From Pseudovibrio ascidiaceicola (lineage in GTDB: Bacteria; Pseudomonadota; Alphaproteobacteria; Rhizobiales; Stappiaceae): a DNA stretch of 64,000 bases. Of the stretch, positions 35,180 to 43,228 are shown in pieces. The stretch is taken from NCBI RefSeq assembly GCF_900114245.1, contig NZ_FOSK01000002.1, positions 1 to 64,000 of the forward strand, given 5' to 3'. The position numbers and the translations under genes are program-made. How positions within the stretch are numbered: position 1 is the stretch's first letter; each line of letters begins with the position of its first letter. The notes under the pieces are model-generated. The model saw only the letters and a list, made by a program, of their open reading frames with translations, ran no database searches and was not told the origin of the DNA.

Positions 35180-36493
35180 ATGTTGGAGGTTGAAGAACGC
35201 AGGCCCGATCTGGAGCCTATTGAAACGGCTGCGCGGGAGGACCTCGCAGCGCTGCAACTGGAGCGCATGCGCTGGTCAGTGCGGCACGCCTATGAGAACG
35301 TAAAGTTCTATAAAGACAGTTTTGATGCAGCTGACGTGCATCCTGATGATCTGCAAAGCCTTGCTGATCTGGCGAAGTTTCCATTCACCACCAAGCAGGA
35401 TTTGCGCGACAATTATCCGTTTGGGATGTTTGCTGTTCCGGAAGAGGATATCTGCCGTATTCATGCATCCTCTGGCACCACTGGCAAGCCTACCGTTGTC
35501 GGCTACACCAAGAAAGACATTGAAACCTGGGCTGGTGTGGTTGCGCGTTCCATTCGTGCGGCAGGCGGTAAGCCGGGTGACAAAGTGCACATCGCTTATG
35601 GGTACGGGCTGTTTACGGGCGGTCTGGGTGCGCACTACGGCGCGGAAGCGCTTGGCTGTACCGTTATTCCAATGTCAGGCGGTATGACAGAGCGGCAGGT
35701 ACGGCTCATTGAAGATTTCAAGCCTGAGATCATCATGGTCACCCCGTCTTACATGCTCTCCATTTTGGATGAGTATCGCAAAGAAGGCCTTGATCCGCGC
35801 AAGAGTTCCATCAAGATCGGCATCTTTGGAGCTGAGCCATGGACCAACTCCATGCGCGAAGAGATTGAGCAAGCCTTCGACATGCATGCGGTTGATATCT
35901 ATGGGCTTTCAGAGGTTATGGGTCCGGGTGTGGCGCAGGAGTGTGTGGAGACCAAGGACGGTCTACACATCTGGGAGGATCACTTCTATCCGGAAATCAT
36001 CGATCCGGTAACTGGTGAGGTTTTGCCGGATGGATCGGAAGGTGAGCTGGTGTTCACCACGCTGACGAAGGAAGGTCTGCCGATCATCCGCTATCGCACC
36101 CGTGACCTGACCCGTCTGATGCCGGGTACGGCCCGCAAGATGCGGCGTATGGAAAAGATCACCGGTCGCTCTGATGACATGATGATCGTACGCGGTGTGA
36201 ATGTGTTCCCGACCCAGATTGAAGAGCAGATGCTGCGCTGTGACGGGCTCTCCCCTCACTACCAGATCCAGATTGCCCGCAAGGGGCGCATGGATCAGTT
36301 GACCGTCAACGTGGAAGCCGCTGCACATGCAACGTCTGACGCTGATCGTTTGGCAAGCGCCAAGGAACTGGCGGTTCATGTGAAAAACAACATTGGAATT
36401 TCGGTTGGGGTAGACGTGGGCCTGCCAAATTCCATAGAACGAAGCCAAGGCAAGGCCACACGGGTTATCGACCTGCGGCCTAAAGAAGACTAA
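35180..36493 (+). CDS. paaK: Phenylacetate-CoA ligase
   Basis: This 437-residue adenylate-forming ligase has the P-loop-like IHASSGTTGKPTVVGYT, GYGLFTGGLGAHYGAE, IYGLSEVMGPGVAQEC, YRTRDLTRL and the hinge region ITGRSDDMMIVRGVNVFP. It activates phenylacetate to its CoA ester, the entry reaction of the pathway. GAGGAGGAG precedes the ATG. The length is typical. Confidence 0.93.
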   Translation: MLEVEERRPDLEPIETAAREDLAALQLERMRWSVRHAYENVKFYKDSFDAADVHPDDLQSLADLAKFPFTTKQDLRDNYPFGMFAVPEEDICRIHASSGTTGKPTVVGYTKKDIETWAGVVARSIRAAGGKPGDKVHIAYGYGLFTGGLGAHYGAEALGCTVIPMSGGMTERQVRLIEDFKPEIIMVTPSYMLSILDEYRKEGLDPRKSSIKIGIFGAEPWTNSMREEIEQAFDMHAVDIYGLSEVMGPGVAQECVETKDGLHIWEDHFYPEIIDPVTGEVLPDGSEGELVFTTLTKEGLPIIRYRTRDLTRLMPGTARKMRRMEKITGRSDDMMIVRGVNVFPTQIEEQMLRCDGLSPHYQIQIARKGRMDQLTVNVEAAAHATSDADRLASAKELAVHVKNNIGISVGVDVGLPNSIERSQGKATRVIDLRPKED

Positions 36494-36507
36494 CGGAATT
36501 AATAAGC

Positions 36508-37119
36508 ATGGCGCGCACCAGAGCAGCGGATTATGACGACAAACGCAAATCCATCTTAAAGTTATCGGCGCGCGCCTTCGCGCAGCAAGGCTATGACAAA
36601 ACCTCGATGGCACAGCTCGCCAAGATCTGTGGTTTCTCCAAGGCTTTGCTCTATCACTATTACGAGAACAAAGAGACGCTGCTGATTGACATCATCAGCG
36701 CTCACCTTGAAGAGCTGGTGGACGCGGTGGAAAGTGTTGCTCAGGCAGAGCAGGACCCGTTGGAGCGCTTACGCGGCCTGTGCCGTGCTTTACTGCTGGC
36801 TTATGAGGACGCAGATTCTGAGCATAAGTTGCAGATCAATGAGCTGTCCTTTCTTCCAACAGAGAAGAAGCAGGACATCATTGAGCTGGAGCGCAAACTG
36901 GTTGCCATCTTTGCCAAGGCGGTTGCGGCCACAAACCCGCAGTTTGGCGATGGAAGTGCTTTGATCAAGCCCGTTACCATGAGCCTGTTTGGCATGCTCA
37001 ACTGGTCTTATCTGTGGTTTAAGCCGGGCGGCGACCTGACCCGCGAAGGTTACGCGGATCTGGTGGTGCAGTTGTTGCTGAACGGTTCGCAGTCCATACA
37101 GGGGAAACTGGCGAGCTAA
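36508..37119 (+). CDS. paaR: TetR-family regulator, PaaR-like
   Basis: This 203-residue TetR protein has the helix-turn-helix TSMAQLAKICGFSKALLYHYYENKETLLIDII and a C-terminal ligand domain. As last gene of paaG-paaI-paaK it is the obvious regulator of the set, matching PaaR repressors that respond to phenylacetyl-CoA in other proteobacteria. The candidate operator is at 33736-33749. Confidence 0.85.
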   Translation: MARTRAADYDDKRKSILKLSARAFAQQGYDKTSMAQLAKICGFSKALLYHYYENKETLLIDIISAHLEELVDAVESVAQAEQDPLERLRGLCRALLLAYEDADSEHKLQINELSFLPTEKKQDIIELERKLVAIFAKAVAATNPQFGDGSALIKPVTMSLFGMLNWSYLWFKPGGDLTREGYADLVVQLLLNGSQSIQGKLAS

Positions 37120-37135
37120 GCCTCGCCTGCCGCTC

Positions 37136-37723
37136 TTATGATTTCACCAGCGCCTTTGCGGTGAGCTGCTGCATCATGTCTATGTAGCGGGCTTGCGTCC
37201 AGTTGCAGTCGATACGCAGCTGTTCCCAATTGCGGACGGAGAGGATGGTGAGAAGCATATCGGTTGCTTCTTCTTCACTCATGCTGTCCGTCAGTGCGCC
37301 ATCTGCCTTGAGCGCTTGAACCGCTTTTTCGCAGCCATCACGGATGGCGCAGATTCGGTCGTTCCAAGCAGCAGCTGCCTCTTCATCGGTCTCCTGCATG
37401 GCCATCAAAGCTTTGGCCACACCAAAAATCGTTGGGATGTAATTGCCCCAGGTTTCGACCCAGATCTCCAGTCTTTGCGTACCGGATGCAGCGCTTCGGC
37501 TTTTAGCCAGCTTGGCATCTATGTCGTGCACCTCATCCAGATAACGCGTTGTAGCAGTGAGCAAATCTGCCCGGTTGGGAAAGTGCAGATAGAGCGCCTG
37601 ACGGCTGATTTTTGCAGCTTTTGCGATGTCTGACATGCGCACAGCACTGCCATTTCCGGCCTCCAACAACTGCCATGTGGATTTGAGGATGCGATCACGA
37701 GTGGGAATATTCTGACTTGACAT
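37136..37723 (-). CDS. TetR-family repressor
   Basis: This 195-residue TetR regulator has the helix-turn-helix VRMSDIAKAAKISRQALYLHFPNRADLL. It is divergent from an NAD(P)-binding oxidoreductase-like gene, and two TTGACA-N3-TGTCAA palindromes lie between them, one covering its own start codon. It probably represses itself and the neighbour. The inducer is unknown. Confidence 0.88.
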   Translation of the reverse strand: MSSQNIPTRDRILKSTWQLLEAGNGSAVRMSDIAKAAKISRQALYLHFPNRADLLTATTRYLDEVHDIDAKLAKSRSAASGTQRLEIWVETWGNYIPTIFGVAKALMAMQETDEEAAAAWNDRICAIRDGCEKAVQALKADGALTDSMSEEEATDMLLTILSVRNWEQLRIDCNWTQARYIDMMQQLTAKALVKS

Positions 37724-37731
37724 GATGTCAA
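37717..37731. promoter_or_regulatory. TetR operator 1, palindrome over the repressor start codon
   Basis: TTGACATGATGTCAA: 6-bp arms TTGACA/TGTCAA with a 3-base centre, overlapping the ATG of the divergent tetR gene. Confidence 0.65.
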
Positions 37732-37742
37732 TATAGGTGCGA

Positions 37743-37757
37743 TTGACACGATGTCAA
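37743..37757. promoter_or_regulatory. TetR operator 2, palindrome in the divergent promoter
   Basis: TTGACACGATGTCAA repeats the arms of operator 1 with its centre 26 bp away. A further half-site CTTGACACC follows at 37758-37766. Confidence 0.65.
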
Positions 37758-37790
37758 CTTGACACCACGTAAAGCTGAAAGGATAGAGCC

Positions 37791-38420
37791 ATGAAAGTTA
37801 TCGTATTTGGTGCAACAGGCACTGTTGGCAAACTCGCCACGCATAAGATGCTGGCAGATGGACATGAGGTGACGGCCTTTGCCCGCAGCCCAAGCAAGTT
37901 ACAGATTGAACATGAAAACCTGACGCTCCGGGCTGGTGATGCAGCATCCCGCGATGCAGTTGCCGCCGCGGTTGAGGGACAGGATGCCGTGGTGATTACG
38001 CTTGGCGCGGGGATGTCGCGCAACAGCACCATCCGGTCTGCTGGTACGCGCAATGTCATTTTGGGAATGCAGCAACATGGGGTGAAGCGGCTGGTCTGTC
38101 AGTCCACTCTGGGTGCTCATGAAAGCTGGCCGAACCTCAACTTCTTCTGGAAGCGGGTCATGTTTGGTGGGTTATTGAGGCCTGTGTTCAAAGACCATGA
38201 ATTACAGGAGGAACTGGTTCGTGTCAGCGGTTTGGACTGGACTATCGTGCGGCCCAGCGCGTTTGCACCAGCTCTTGCAACTGGCGGCTACAAAGAGAAC
38301 TTCCCAGCTTCTGAACGTAGCCTTTCCCTAAAGATTGCCCCTTCCGATATTGCCGGTTTTCTCAGTCGCCAGCTTTCTGAGGCGCAGTACCTTCACCGCG
38401 CTGTGGGGATCTCCAATTGA
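37791..38420 (+). CDS. NAD(P)-binding NmrA/SDR-like protein
   Basis: This 209-residue Rossmann-fold protein starts MKVIVFGATGTVGKLATHKML, the GxxGxxG nucleotide-binding loop of atypical short-chain dehydrogenases, with QDAVVITLGAG and LDWTIVRPSAFAPA typical of the NmrA-like/flavin-reductase-like group. It may reduce flavins or quinones, or act as a redox sensor; the substrate is unknown. It is controlled by the divergent TetR. AAAGGA precedes the ATG. Confidence 0.82.
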   Translation: MKVIVFGATGTVGKLATHKMLADGHEVTAFARSPSKLQIEHENLTLRAGDAASRDAVAAAVEGQDAVVITLGAGMSRNSTIRSAGTRNVILGMQQHGVKRLVCQSTLGAHESWPNLNFFWKRVMFGGLLRPVFKDHELQEELVRVSGLDWTIVRPSAFAPALATGGYKENFPASERSLSLKIAPSDIAGFLSRQLSEAQYLHRAVGISN

Positions 38421-38566
38421 GGCTGTGGGTTTTGCCAAATGACAGGCAGGCTTTGCGGTGTGCGATGCCTGCCTTTTTCTCAAATGCCTTATTGCAGTAA
38501 AATGCAGCTTGCAAGACTCTTCTATTTTTCCGAGAGTTACCAGAAGACTCAAGGAATAGACCCACC

Positions 38567-39115
38567 ATGAAAACAGAACGCGAAAAGATGGAAGCAGGTG
38601 AATGGTACACCTGCATCGATGACGAGCTGGAGACGCTGCGGCAAGCGGCTTATCACGCTGTACATGAGCATCGGACCCTGCACCCAAGCAAGCGCGGGTG
38701 GATCAGCCCTGCCCTGCGCGCTCTGCTTGGCAGTTCCACTGACAGCACAATCATTGAAGCACCCTTTCACTGCGCGTATGGCATCAACATTCATTTGGGC
38801 GAGCGGGTTTTCCTCAATGCAGGCTGCACGATTTTAGATACTGCGCCTGTCCACATTGGTGACCAGACCATGCTTGGCCCCAATGTGCAGATCTACTGCG
38901 CCCAACACCACAAAGACGCTGAGAAGCGCTGCGCAGGGCTGGAGTTTGCCAAGCCCGTGACCATTGGCAAGCGAGCGTGGATTGGCGGTGCTGCGATCAT
39001 CATGCCGGGCGTGACCATTGGCGATGAAGCCATTGTTGGTGCAGGGAGCGTGGTGACCAAAGACGTACCAGCCGGAGCCACCGTGGTGGGCAACCCCGCA
39101 CGGGTGAAAGGCTGA
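38567..39115 (+). CDS. Maltose/galactoside O-acetyltransferase family protein
   Basis: This 182-residue protein has an N-terminal Mac domain (KMEAGEWYTCIDDELETLR) and a left-handed beta-helix of hexapeptide repeats (INIHLGERVFLNAGCTILD, VTIGKRAWIGGAAIIMPGVTIGDEAIVGAGSVVTKDVP). Such enzymes transfer acetyl from acetyl-CoA to sugars. The substrate is unknown. It is a single gene, convergent with the cytochrome b561 gene, with a hairpin between. Confidence 0.88.
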   Translation: MKTEREKMEAGEWYTCIDDELETLRQAAYHAVHEHRTLHPSKRGWISPALRALLGSSTDSTIIEAPFHCAYGINIHLGERVFLNAGCTILDTAPVHIGDQTMLGPNVQIYCAQHHKDAEKRCAGLEFAKPVTIGKRAWIGGAAIIMPGVTIGDEAIVGAGSVVTKDVPAGATVVGNPARVKG

Positions 39116-39131
39116 CCCTCAAAAGAGAGGC

Positions 39132-39161
39132 ACTGGCTGCCGGTTTTCCCATGCAGCCAGT
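39132..39161. terminator. Hairpin between convergent genes
   Basis: ACTGGCTGC / GCAGCCAGT is a perfect 9-bp stem with a 12-base loop, followed by TTT, between the acetyltransferase and cytochrome b561 genes. Confidence 0.6.
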
Positions 39162-39171
39162 TTGGATCGGG

Positions 39172-39747
39172 TCAGACTTCCAGCGTTTGTTGCCCGGCCT
39201 CTGCCTGCGAAGCTGCTTGTCTCTTTCCAAACCACATTCTGCTGATGAGACGATCTCGCAGGATAAACTGGTGAAACGCCCATCCACCAACATGCAGCAC
39301 AATCAGAGCAGTCAGCACGTTTGCGATGACACCATGGGCGACACGTGCAGGATATACTGCAAGATCTGCCGGGAGTGGGTCTCCGGAACCGCCCAGCGTT
39401 ATTGCGAAGAGGTCTGCGTTGTTGGCCATGACGAGACCAGAGAGCACCATGCCTGCGACCAGCGCATACATGGCCCAGTGGGTCAGCCCAGCGGCCGTGT
39501 TGAGCGCGGTTTTTCCCGTGTTTGCTTTTGCAGGCTTCATTGTCACGAAACGAGTGATAAGGCGCAGGAGCAGGAGTACCCCAACGACCATGCCCCAGAT
39601 GATATGTCCGGTCATGCCAGTGAGTTTTTGCGGGTCGGTGCTTTCCATAGCTGCCATGATGGGCCCTCCCACCACCAAAGCCATAAATATCATAAGGGCC
39701 AGGATCCAGTGCAGGGCTACTAAGACCGGGTGATAGCGTGTTGTCAT
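39172..39747 (-). CDS. Cytochrome b561-type membrane protein
   Basis: This 191-residue integral membrane cytochrome has four hydrophobic helices. Haem-ligand His residues are seen in PVLVALHWILA, GHIIWGM, THWAMYALVAG and LHVGGWAFHQFILRD. Family members carry electrons from quinol or superoxide. The ATG at 39747 has GGAG with 6-base spacing and begins MTTRYHPV; an upstream TTG is not used. It is divergent from a LysR gene. Confidence 0.85.
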   Translation of the reverse strand: MTTRYHPVLVALHWILALMIFMALVVGGPIMAAMESTDPQKLTGMTGHIIWGMVVGVLLLLRLITRFVTMKPAKANTGKTALNTAAGLTHWAMYALVAGMVLSGLVMANNADLFAITLGGSGDPLPADLAVYPARVAHGVIANVLTALIVLHVGGWAFHQFILRDRLISRMWFGKRQAASQAEAGQQTLEV

Positions 39748-39773
39748 CGGGTGCTCCAATCATCAATCGTAAA

Positions 39774-39794
39774 AGGAACCGACGGCGGGTTCCT
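39774..39794. promoter_or_regulatory. Inverted repeat near the cytochrome b561 promoter
   Basis: AGGAACC / GGTTCCT, a 7-bp stem with a 7-base spacer in the b561/LysR divergent region. It may be an operator or a leader hairpin; evidence is weak. Confidence 0.3.
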
Positions 39795-39888
39795 GATTAT
39801 GTCTGGAGTGCATTTTACGTTACACAAAGAGAACAAGAATGATATGATAAGAAACATCGTATTACTATAATGTAACAAAAGAGATACC

Positions 39889-40791
39889 ATGAGGTCATTG
39901 GACTGGGAGCTGTTGCCGTCTTTTCTTGCTGTTGCGCGGGCGGGCAGTTTGCGGGCGGGCGCTGAGTTGCTTAGGACCAACTATGGCACTGTGAACCGCA
40001 ATATTCAGGCTCTTGAGGCCAGTTATGGGGTGGCATTGTTTAGTCGTTCCACCAAAGGCTTCAAACTGACTGATGCCGGCGAAGCCGTTCTGCCGTTTGC
40101 TGAGCAGGCTGAACAGGTGATCATCAATGCGCGCAAACGCGTTGAGGGGCTGGACAAGAGCGAAGCAGGGACGCTCCGCTTTTCTGTTACGCCCACCTTT
40201 GCCTATGATGTGATTTCTCCGATCATCAGCAGGTTTCAGGAGGCCTATCCTGATATTCAGGTGGAGCTGAGACTGACTTCTGCCGTTGAGGAGATCAACA
40301 AGGACGAGACAGATGTTTCTCTGCGTGCGGCCTATGAAGTGAGCGAGGATGTGGTTGCCCGCAAACTCTACCCCATGACCGTCGGCATCTATGCAAGCCA
40401 AACCTACATTGACACCGTGTTTGCACAGTCCGGGCCGCAAGGCTCCGGTCTTTCGTGGATTGGGTGGCCGGGAGACACACAGGCGGCCAACTGGGTCGCT
40501 CAAAGCCCCTTCCCTCACGCTGACATCCGGCACATGGTGTCCGACGGGTATATGCGCCTTCGGCTATTGAGAGAGAACTGCGGTATCTCTTACCTTCCCG
40601 TTGTGTTTGAAAAGTTCTTCCCTGATCTTTGCCGCGTCCCCGGTACAAAAGCTGAGTTAGGACAATCGCTTTGGATCGTGCTTCATGCTGATTTACGCAA
40701 AACCGTGCGGATTCGCCGTTTTGTGGATTTTCTCGCAGATGAACTCATGGATTTGAAGCGCGACATGCAGGGAGAGCTTTACCGGCGTTAG
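39889..40791 (+). CDS. LysR-family regulator
   Basis: This 300-residue LysR protein starts MRSLDWELLPSFLAVARAGSLRAGAELLRTNYGTVNRNIQALE; the helix-turn-helix is the group that reads a LDWELL start. The effector domain has TLRFSVTPTFAYDVISPII. It is divergent from the cytochrome b561 gene, which it may control (inference). Confidence 0.86.
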   Translation: MRSLDWELLPSFLAVARAGSLRAGAELLRTNYGTVNRNIQALEASYGVALFSRSTKGFKLTDAGEAVLPFAEQAEQVIINARKRVEGLDKSEAGTLRFSVTPTFAYDVISPIISRFQEAYPDIQVELRLTSAVEEINKDETDVSLRAAYEVSEDVVARKLYPMTVGIYASQTYIDTVFAQSGPQGSGLSWIGWPGDTQAANWVAQSPFPHADIRHMVSDGYMRLRLLRENCGISYLPVVFEKFFPDLCRVPGTKAELGQSLWIVLHADLRKTVRIRRFVDFLADELMDLKRDMQGELYRR

Positions 40792-40893
40792 GACTGCCGA
40801 CTTAAGTGCAGGTCACAATAACCTCAATTGCGGGTTGGTGAAGCTGCGTATAGTCTGTGGGCATCTGATCATTCCAGCGAACATAAGTGACCT

Positions 40894-41511
40894 ATGAAAC
40901 TGTTTTATGCCCCCGGCACGATCTCGATTGCCGTTGCCATTGCTCTTGAAGAATCCGGCGTACCCTACACCACGCACAAAATTGATTTTAGGAACCCTGA
41001 CGTCAGCCGTCCGCAGCTGTTAGAGGTGAACCCGAAGGGCCGTGTTCCTGTTCTGGTGACAGACCATGGTATTTTGACAGAGGCTGGCGCGCTGCTCGAC
41101 TATGTCGCTGATCTTGCTCCAGATGACAGCCTGAAGCCTTCTGATCCCTTTAAGGCCGCCAAGATGCGTGAGGCCATGTACTATCTGGCCTCCACCATGC
41201 ATGTGAACCACGCCCATAAGCTTCGTGGTGCCCGTTGGGCAGATAAGGAAGCGAGCTGGGAGGACATGCGTGCCAAGGTGCCAGAGACCATGACAGCCTG
41301 CTGCGCCTATGTGGAAGAGAACATCATCACAGGCCCATACGTGCTTGGCGAAACCTTCTCCATTGCAGATGCCTACCTTTACGTGGTGAGCACATGGCTC
41401 AAGGGCGATGGTGTGGACATCACTCCGTTTCCAAAGTTCAACGCCTTCCAGAAGCTGATGGAAGAGCGAGATTGCGTGAAAGCGGTGAAAGCTGCAGGGA
41501 TGCTGGGATAA
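40894..41511 (+). CDS. Glutathione S-transferase
   Basis: This 205-residue protein has an N-terminal thioredoxin-like domain (MKLFYAPGTISIAVAIALEESG, NPKGRVPVLVTD with the cis-Pro, ILTEAGALLDYVADL binding glutathione) and an all-helical C-terminal domain (GETFSIADAYLYVV). It conjugates or reduces electrophiles with glutathione in the cytoplasm. It is a single gene with a hairpin terminator downstream. Confidence 0.88.
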   Translation: MKLFYAPGTISIAVAIALEESGVPYTTHKIDFRNPDVSRPQLLEVNPKGRVPVLVTDHGILTEAGALLDYVADLAPDDSLKPSDPFKAAKMREAMYYLASTMHVNHAHKLRGARWADKEASWEDMRAKVPETMTACCAYVEENIITGPYVLGETFSIADAYLYVVSTWLKGDGVDITPFPKFNAFQKLMEERDCVKAVKAAGMLG

Positions 41512-41529
41512 GCTTCAGAACCAAAGTGT

Positions 41530-41560
41530 GCAGCTGCCGCATCCTATTTGGGGCAGCTGC
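41530..41560 (+). terminator. Hairpin after the glutathione transferase gene
   Basis: GCAGCTGCC / GGCAGCTGC is a perfect 9-bp stem with a 13-base loop and a short TTT tail, between convergent genes. Confidence 0.6.
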
Positions 41561-41590
41561 TTTGCATTGGCTCAGCACCAATTGGGTGTT

Positions 41591-42304
41591 TTAGTTTGCC
41601 ATCTCAAATGCAATCTCTCCGCTATGGAGAAAGCACGACTTGGTGAAGACAGTCAGGTCGACCGGGTTTGGAAGACGAATATCCGACAGGTCTGGTAAGG
41701 ATTTACTCGCAAGATCGAAGTCCCTTTGCACCTGCGATATCAATGCGATGATAATGCCTGTTTTCCGTGCAAACTCTTTGAGCACATTGAGCTGGGATGA
41801 GAGTTCCGGGTTTTGCCGTTTCTGATCAAGCAGCTGCAAGTAATCAATGACAACAAGCGTCTTATGGGGCGCATCCCGAAGTTCATTGATGATGTAGCTG
41901 GCGCAAATCTCATCTGAGCAATCCAGATGGAAAGCATCCCTCATCTCAGCAGGATTATAACCAAGTTGGGATACACGCTTCAAAACATCTGCAGGCGTGT
42001 ATTCAAGGGTAAAGAAGTAACTCTCGCCCCCTGCTCTGCTGGCTTGAATGGCCAGTTCCAATCCAAACAGGGTTTTGCCTTGACCCGGCCGTGCTGCGAT
42101 CAGAACAAGATCTCCGCCGTCCAACTGGCGCAAGCATTTTTGAGCCCGACCAGACCGGGAGCCTGAGACCGACAGGTGGCTCCAGCTGCTATAGCCTTCT
42201 TGTTGTGCAAGCTGATCCAGCGCCGCATGCAACGGCATGCCACTTTCGCGCGCGGTGAGCTTTGCTTGTCTTTTCAGCTGGTGAACAGGACTGGATAGTT
42301 TCAT
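41591..42304 (-). CDS. Orphan DnaB-like P-loop ATPase
   Basis: This 237-residue protein corresponds to the RecA-like C-terminal domain of DnaB helicase preceded by a short helical extension (residues 1-50) in place of the DnaB N-terminal and linker domains. Walker A is ARPGQGKT (71-78), an acidic site is in FFTLEYTP, Walker B is LVVIDYLQLL and ISQVQRDFD resembles the DnaB sensor. Without the DnaB collar it is unlikely to be the replicative helicase. AGGG precedes the ATG. The role is unknown. Confidence 0.75.
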   Translation of the reverse strand: MKLSSPVHQLKRQAKLTARESGMPLHAALDQLAQQEGYSSWSHLSVSGSRSGRAQKCLRQLDGGDLVLIAARPGQGKTLFGLELAIQASRAGGESYFFTLEYTPADVLKRVSQLGYNPAEMRDAFHLDCSDEICASYIINELRDAPHKTLVVIDYLQLLDQKRQNPELSSQLNVLKEFARKTGIIIALISQVQRDFDLASKSLPDLSDIRLPNPVDLTVFTKSCFLHSGEIAFEMAN

Positions 42305-42527
42305 TGAAGAACCCTCTCTTCAGAGCACAAATTGCAGTCCCTCCTTATGCGCTTGCTCGAACAGTATGGTTCTGGTCCTGAAGTCCTACATGTAAAATGC
42401 TTCCCGAGTTGGAGGCCGGAGGCTTGGACTTAGCCTTGTTGCAAGGATAGAAATCTAGCTTGCTGCAATCAAGAGCCAGTTGTGCTTTTCAACATGCTGC
42501 TAAGAAGACCCAGCCTCTGCCGGTTGC

Positions 42528-43016
42528 TCAAAGATCAAGCCGATACACAACTTGCTGCTCGCCAAATCGTTCAAGTTGCCGGGTTTGTTGCATGCCCAGC
42601 TTTTGTAGCAGGCGGATGGAGCGACTATTTTGGAGTTGGGTTTCAGCGAGAATGGATGTCAGGTTCAGCTCCTGCATCGCGAATGGCAGGAAAGCATTGA
42701 GGGCTTCCTCTGCATATCCCTGCCCCCAGTGTTCCGGCAGGAACTCGTAGGAAACTTCCATGTCTTCTCCTTGATGGTAAGGAGCTAAACTGAGCAGGCC
42801 GAGGAACTCATTGGCTCTTCTGGATCGCACTGTGGCATGATACACTCCCGTTTCAGAGATCACCTTTGCACATCGGATTTCGATAGATGCAGGGCTTTGC
42901 TTTCCACCCAGAAACATTCTCGTTTGCTCATTGGTGAATAGTCCTCGGAGTGCCGATTTATCTGCGTGCATTGGCTGGGAGAGTAAGCAACGCCGCGTTA
43001 CAAGTGGTTTTCTCAT
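42528..43016 (-). CDS. GNAT-family N-acetyltransferase (RimJ/RimL-like)
   Basis: This 162-residue GNAT protein has VSYEFLPEHWGQGYAEEALNAFLPFAMQEL, containing the acetyl-CoA pyrophosphate loop QGYAEEA, and LAETQLQNSRSIRLLQKLGM, typical of the ribosomal-protein acetyltransferase-like group. It acetylates an amine of a protein or small molecule; the substrate is not known. GAGGGG lies upstream of the ATG. Confidence 0.82.
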   Translation of the reverse strand: MRKPLVTRRCLLSQPMHADKSALRGLFTNEQTRMFLGGKQSPASIEIRCAKVISETGVYHATVRSRRANEFLGLLSLAPYHQGEDMEVSYEFLPEHWGQGYAEEALNAFLPFAMQELNLTSILAETQLQNSRSIRLLQKLGMQQTRQLERFGEQQVVYRLDL

Positions 43017-43228
43017 TGCACTGATCCCCTCACCTTCCTTTATGCGTTGCGCTGTTTTCTTCAGCTCAATTTCTCTCAGATCAAATGCAATATTGAATAG
43101 AGTATCTCGGCCACCTTTATTGGCATGGTAATACTACTTAGCCTTCTTTGGTTTTGTTATTTCAGCAGAGACGTCCCCGAGTCATAATTGGTCAGTTGAT
43201 TAAGATTGTCGGCAAGAAGGGCGAGCTT

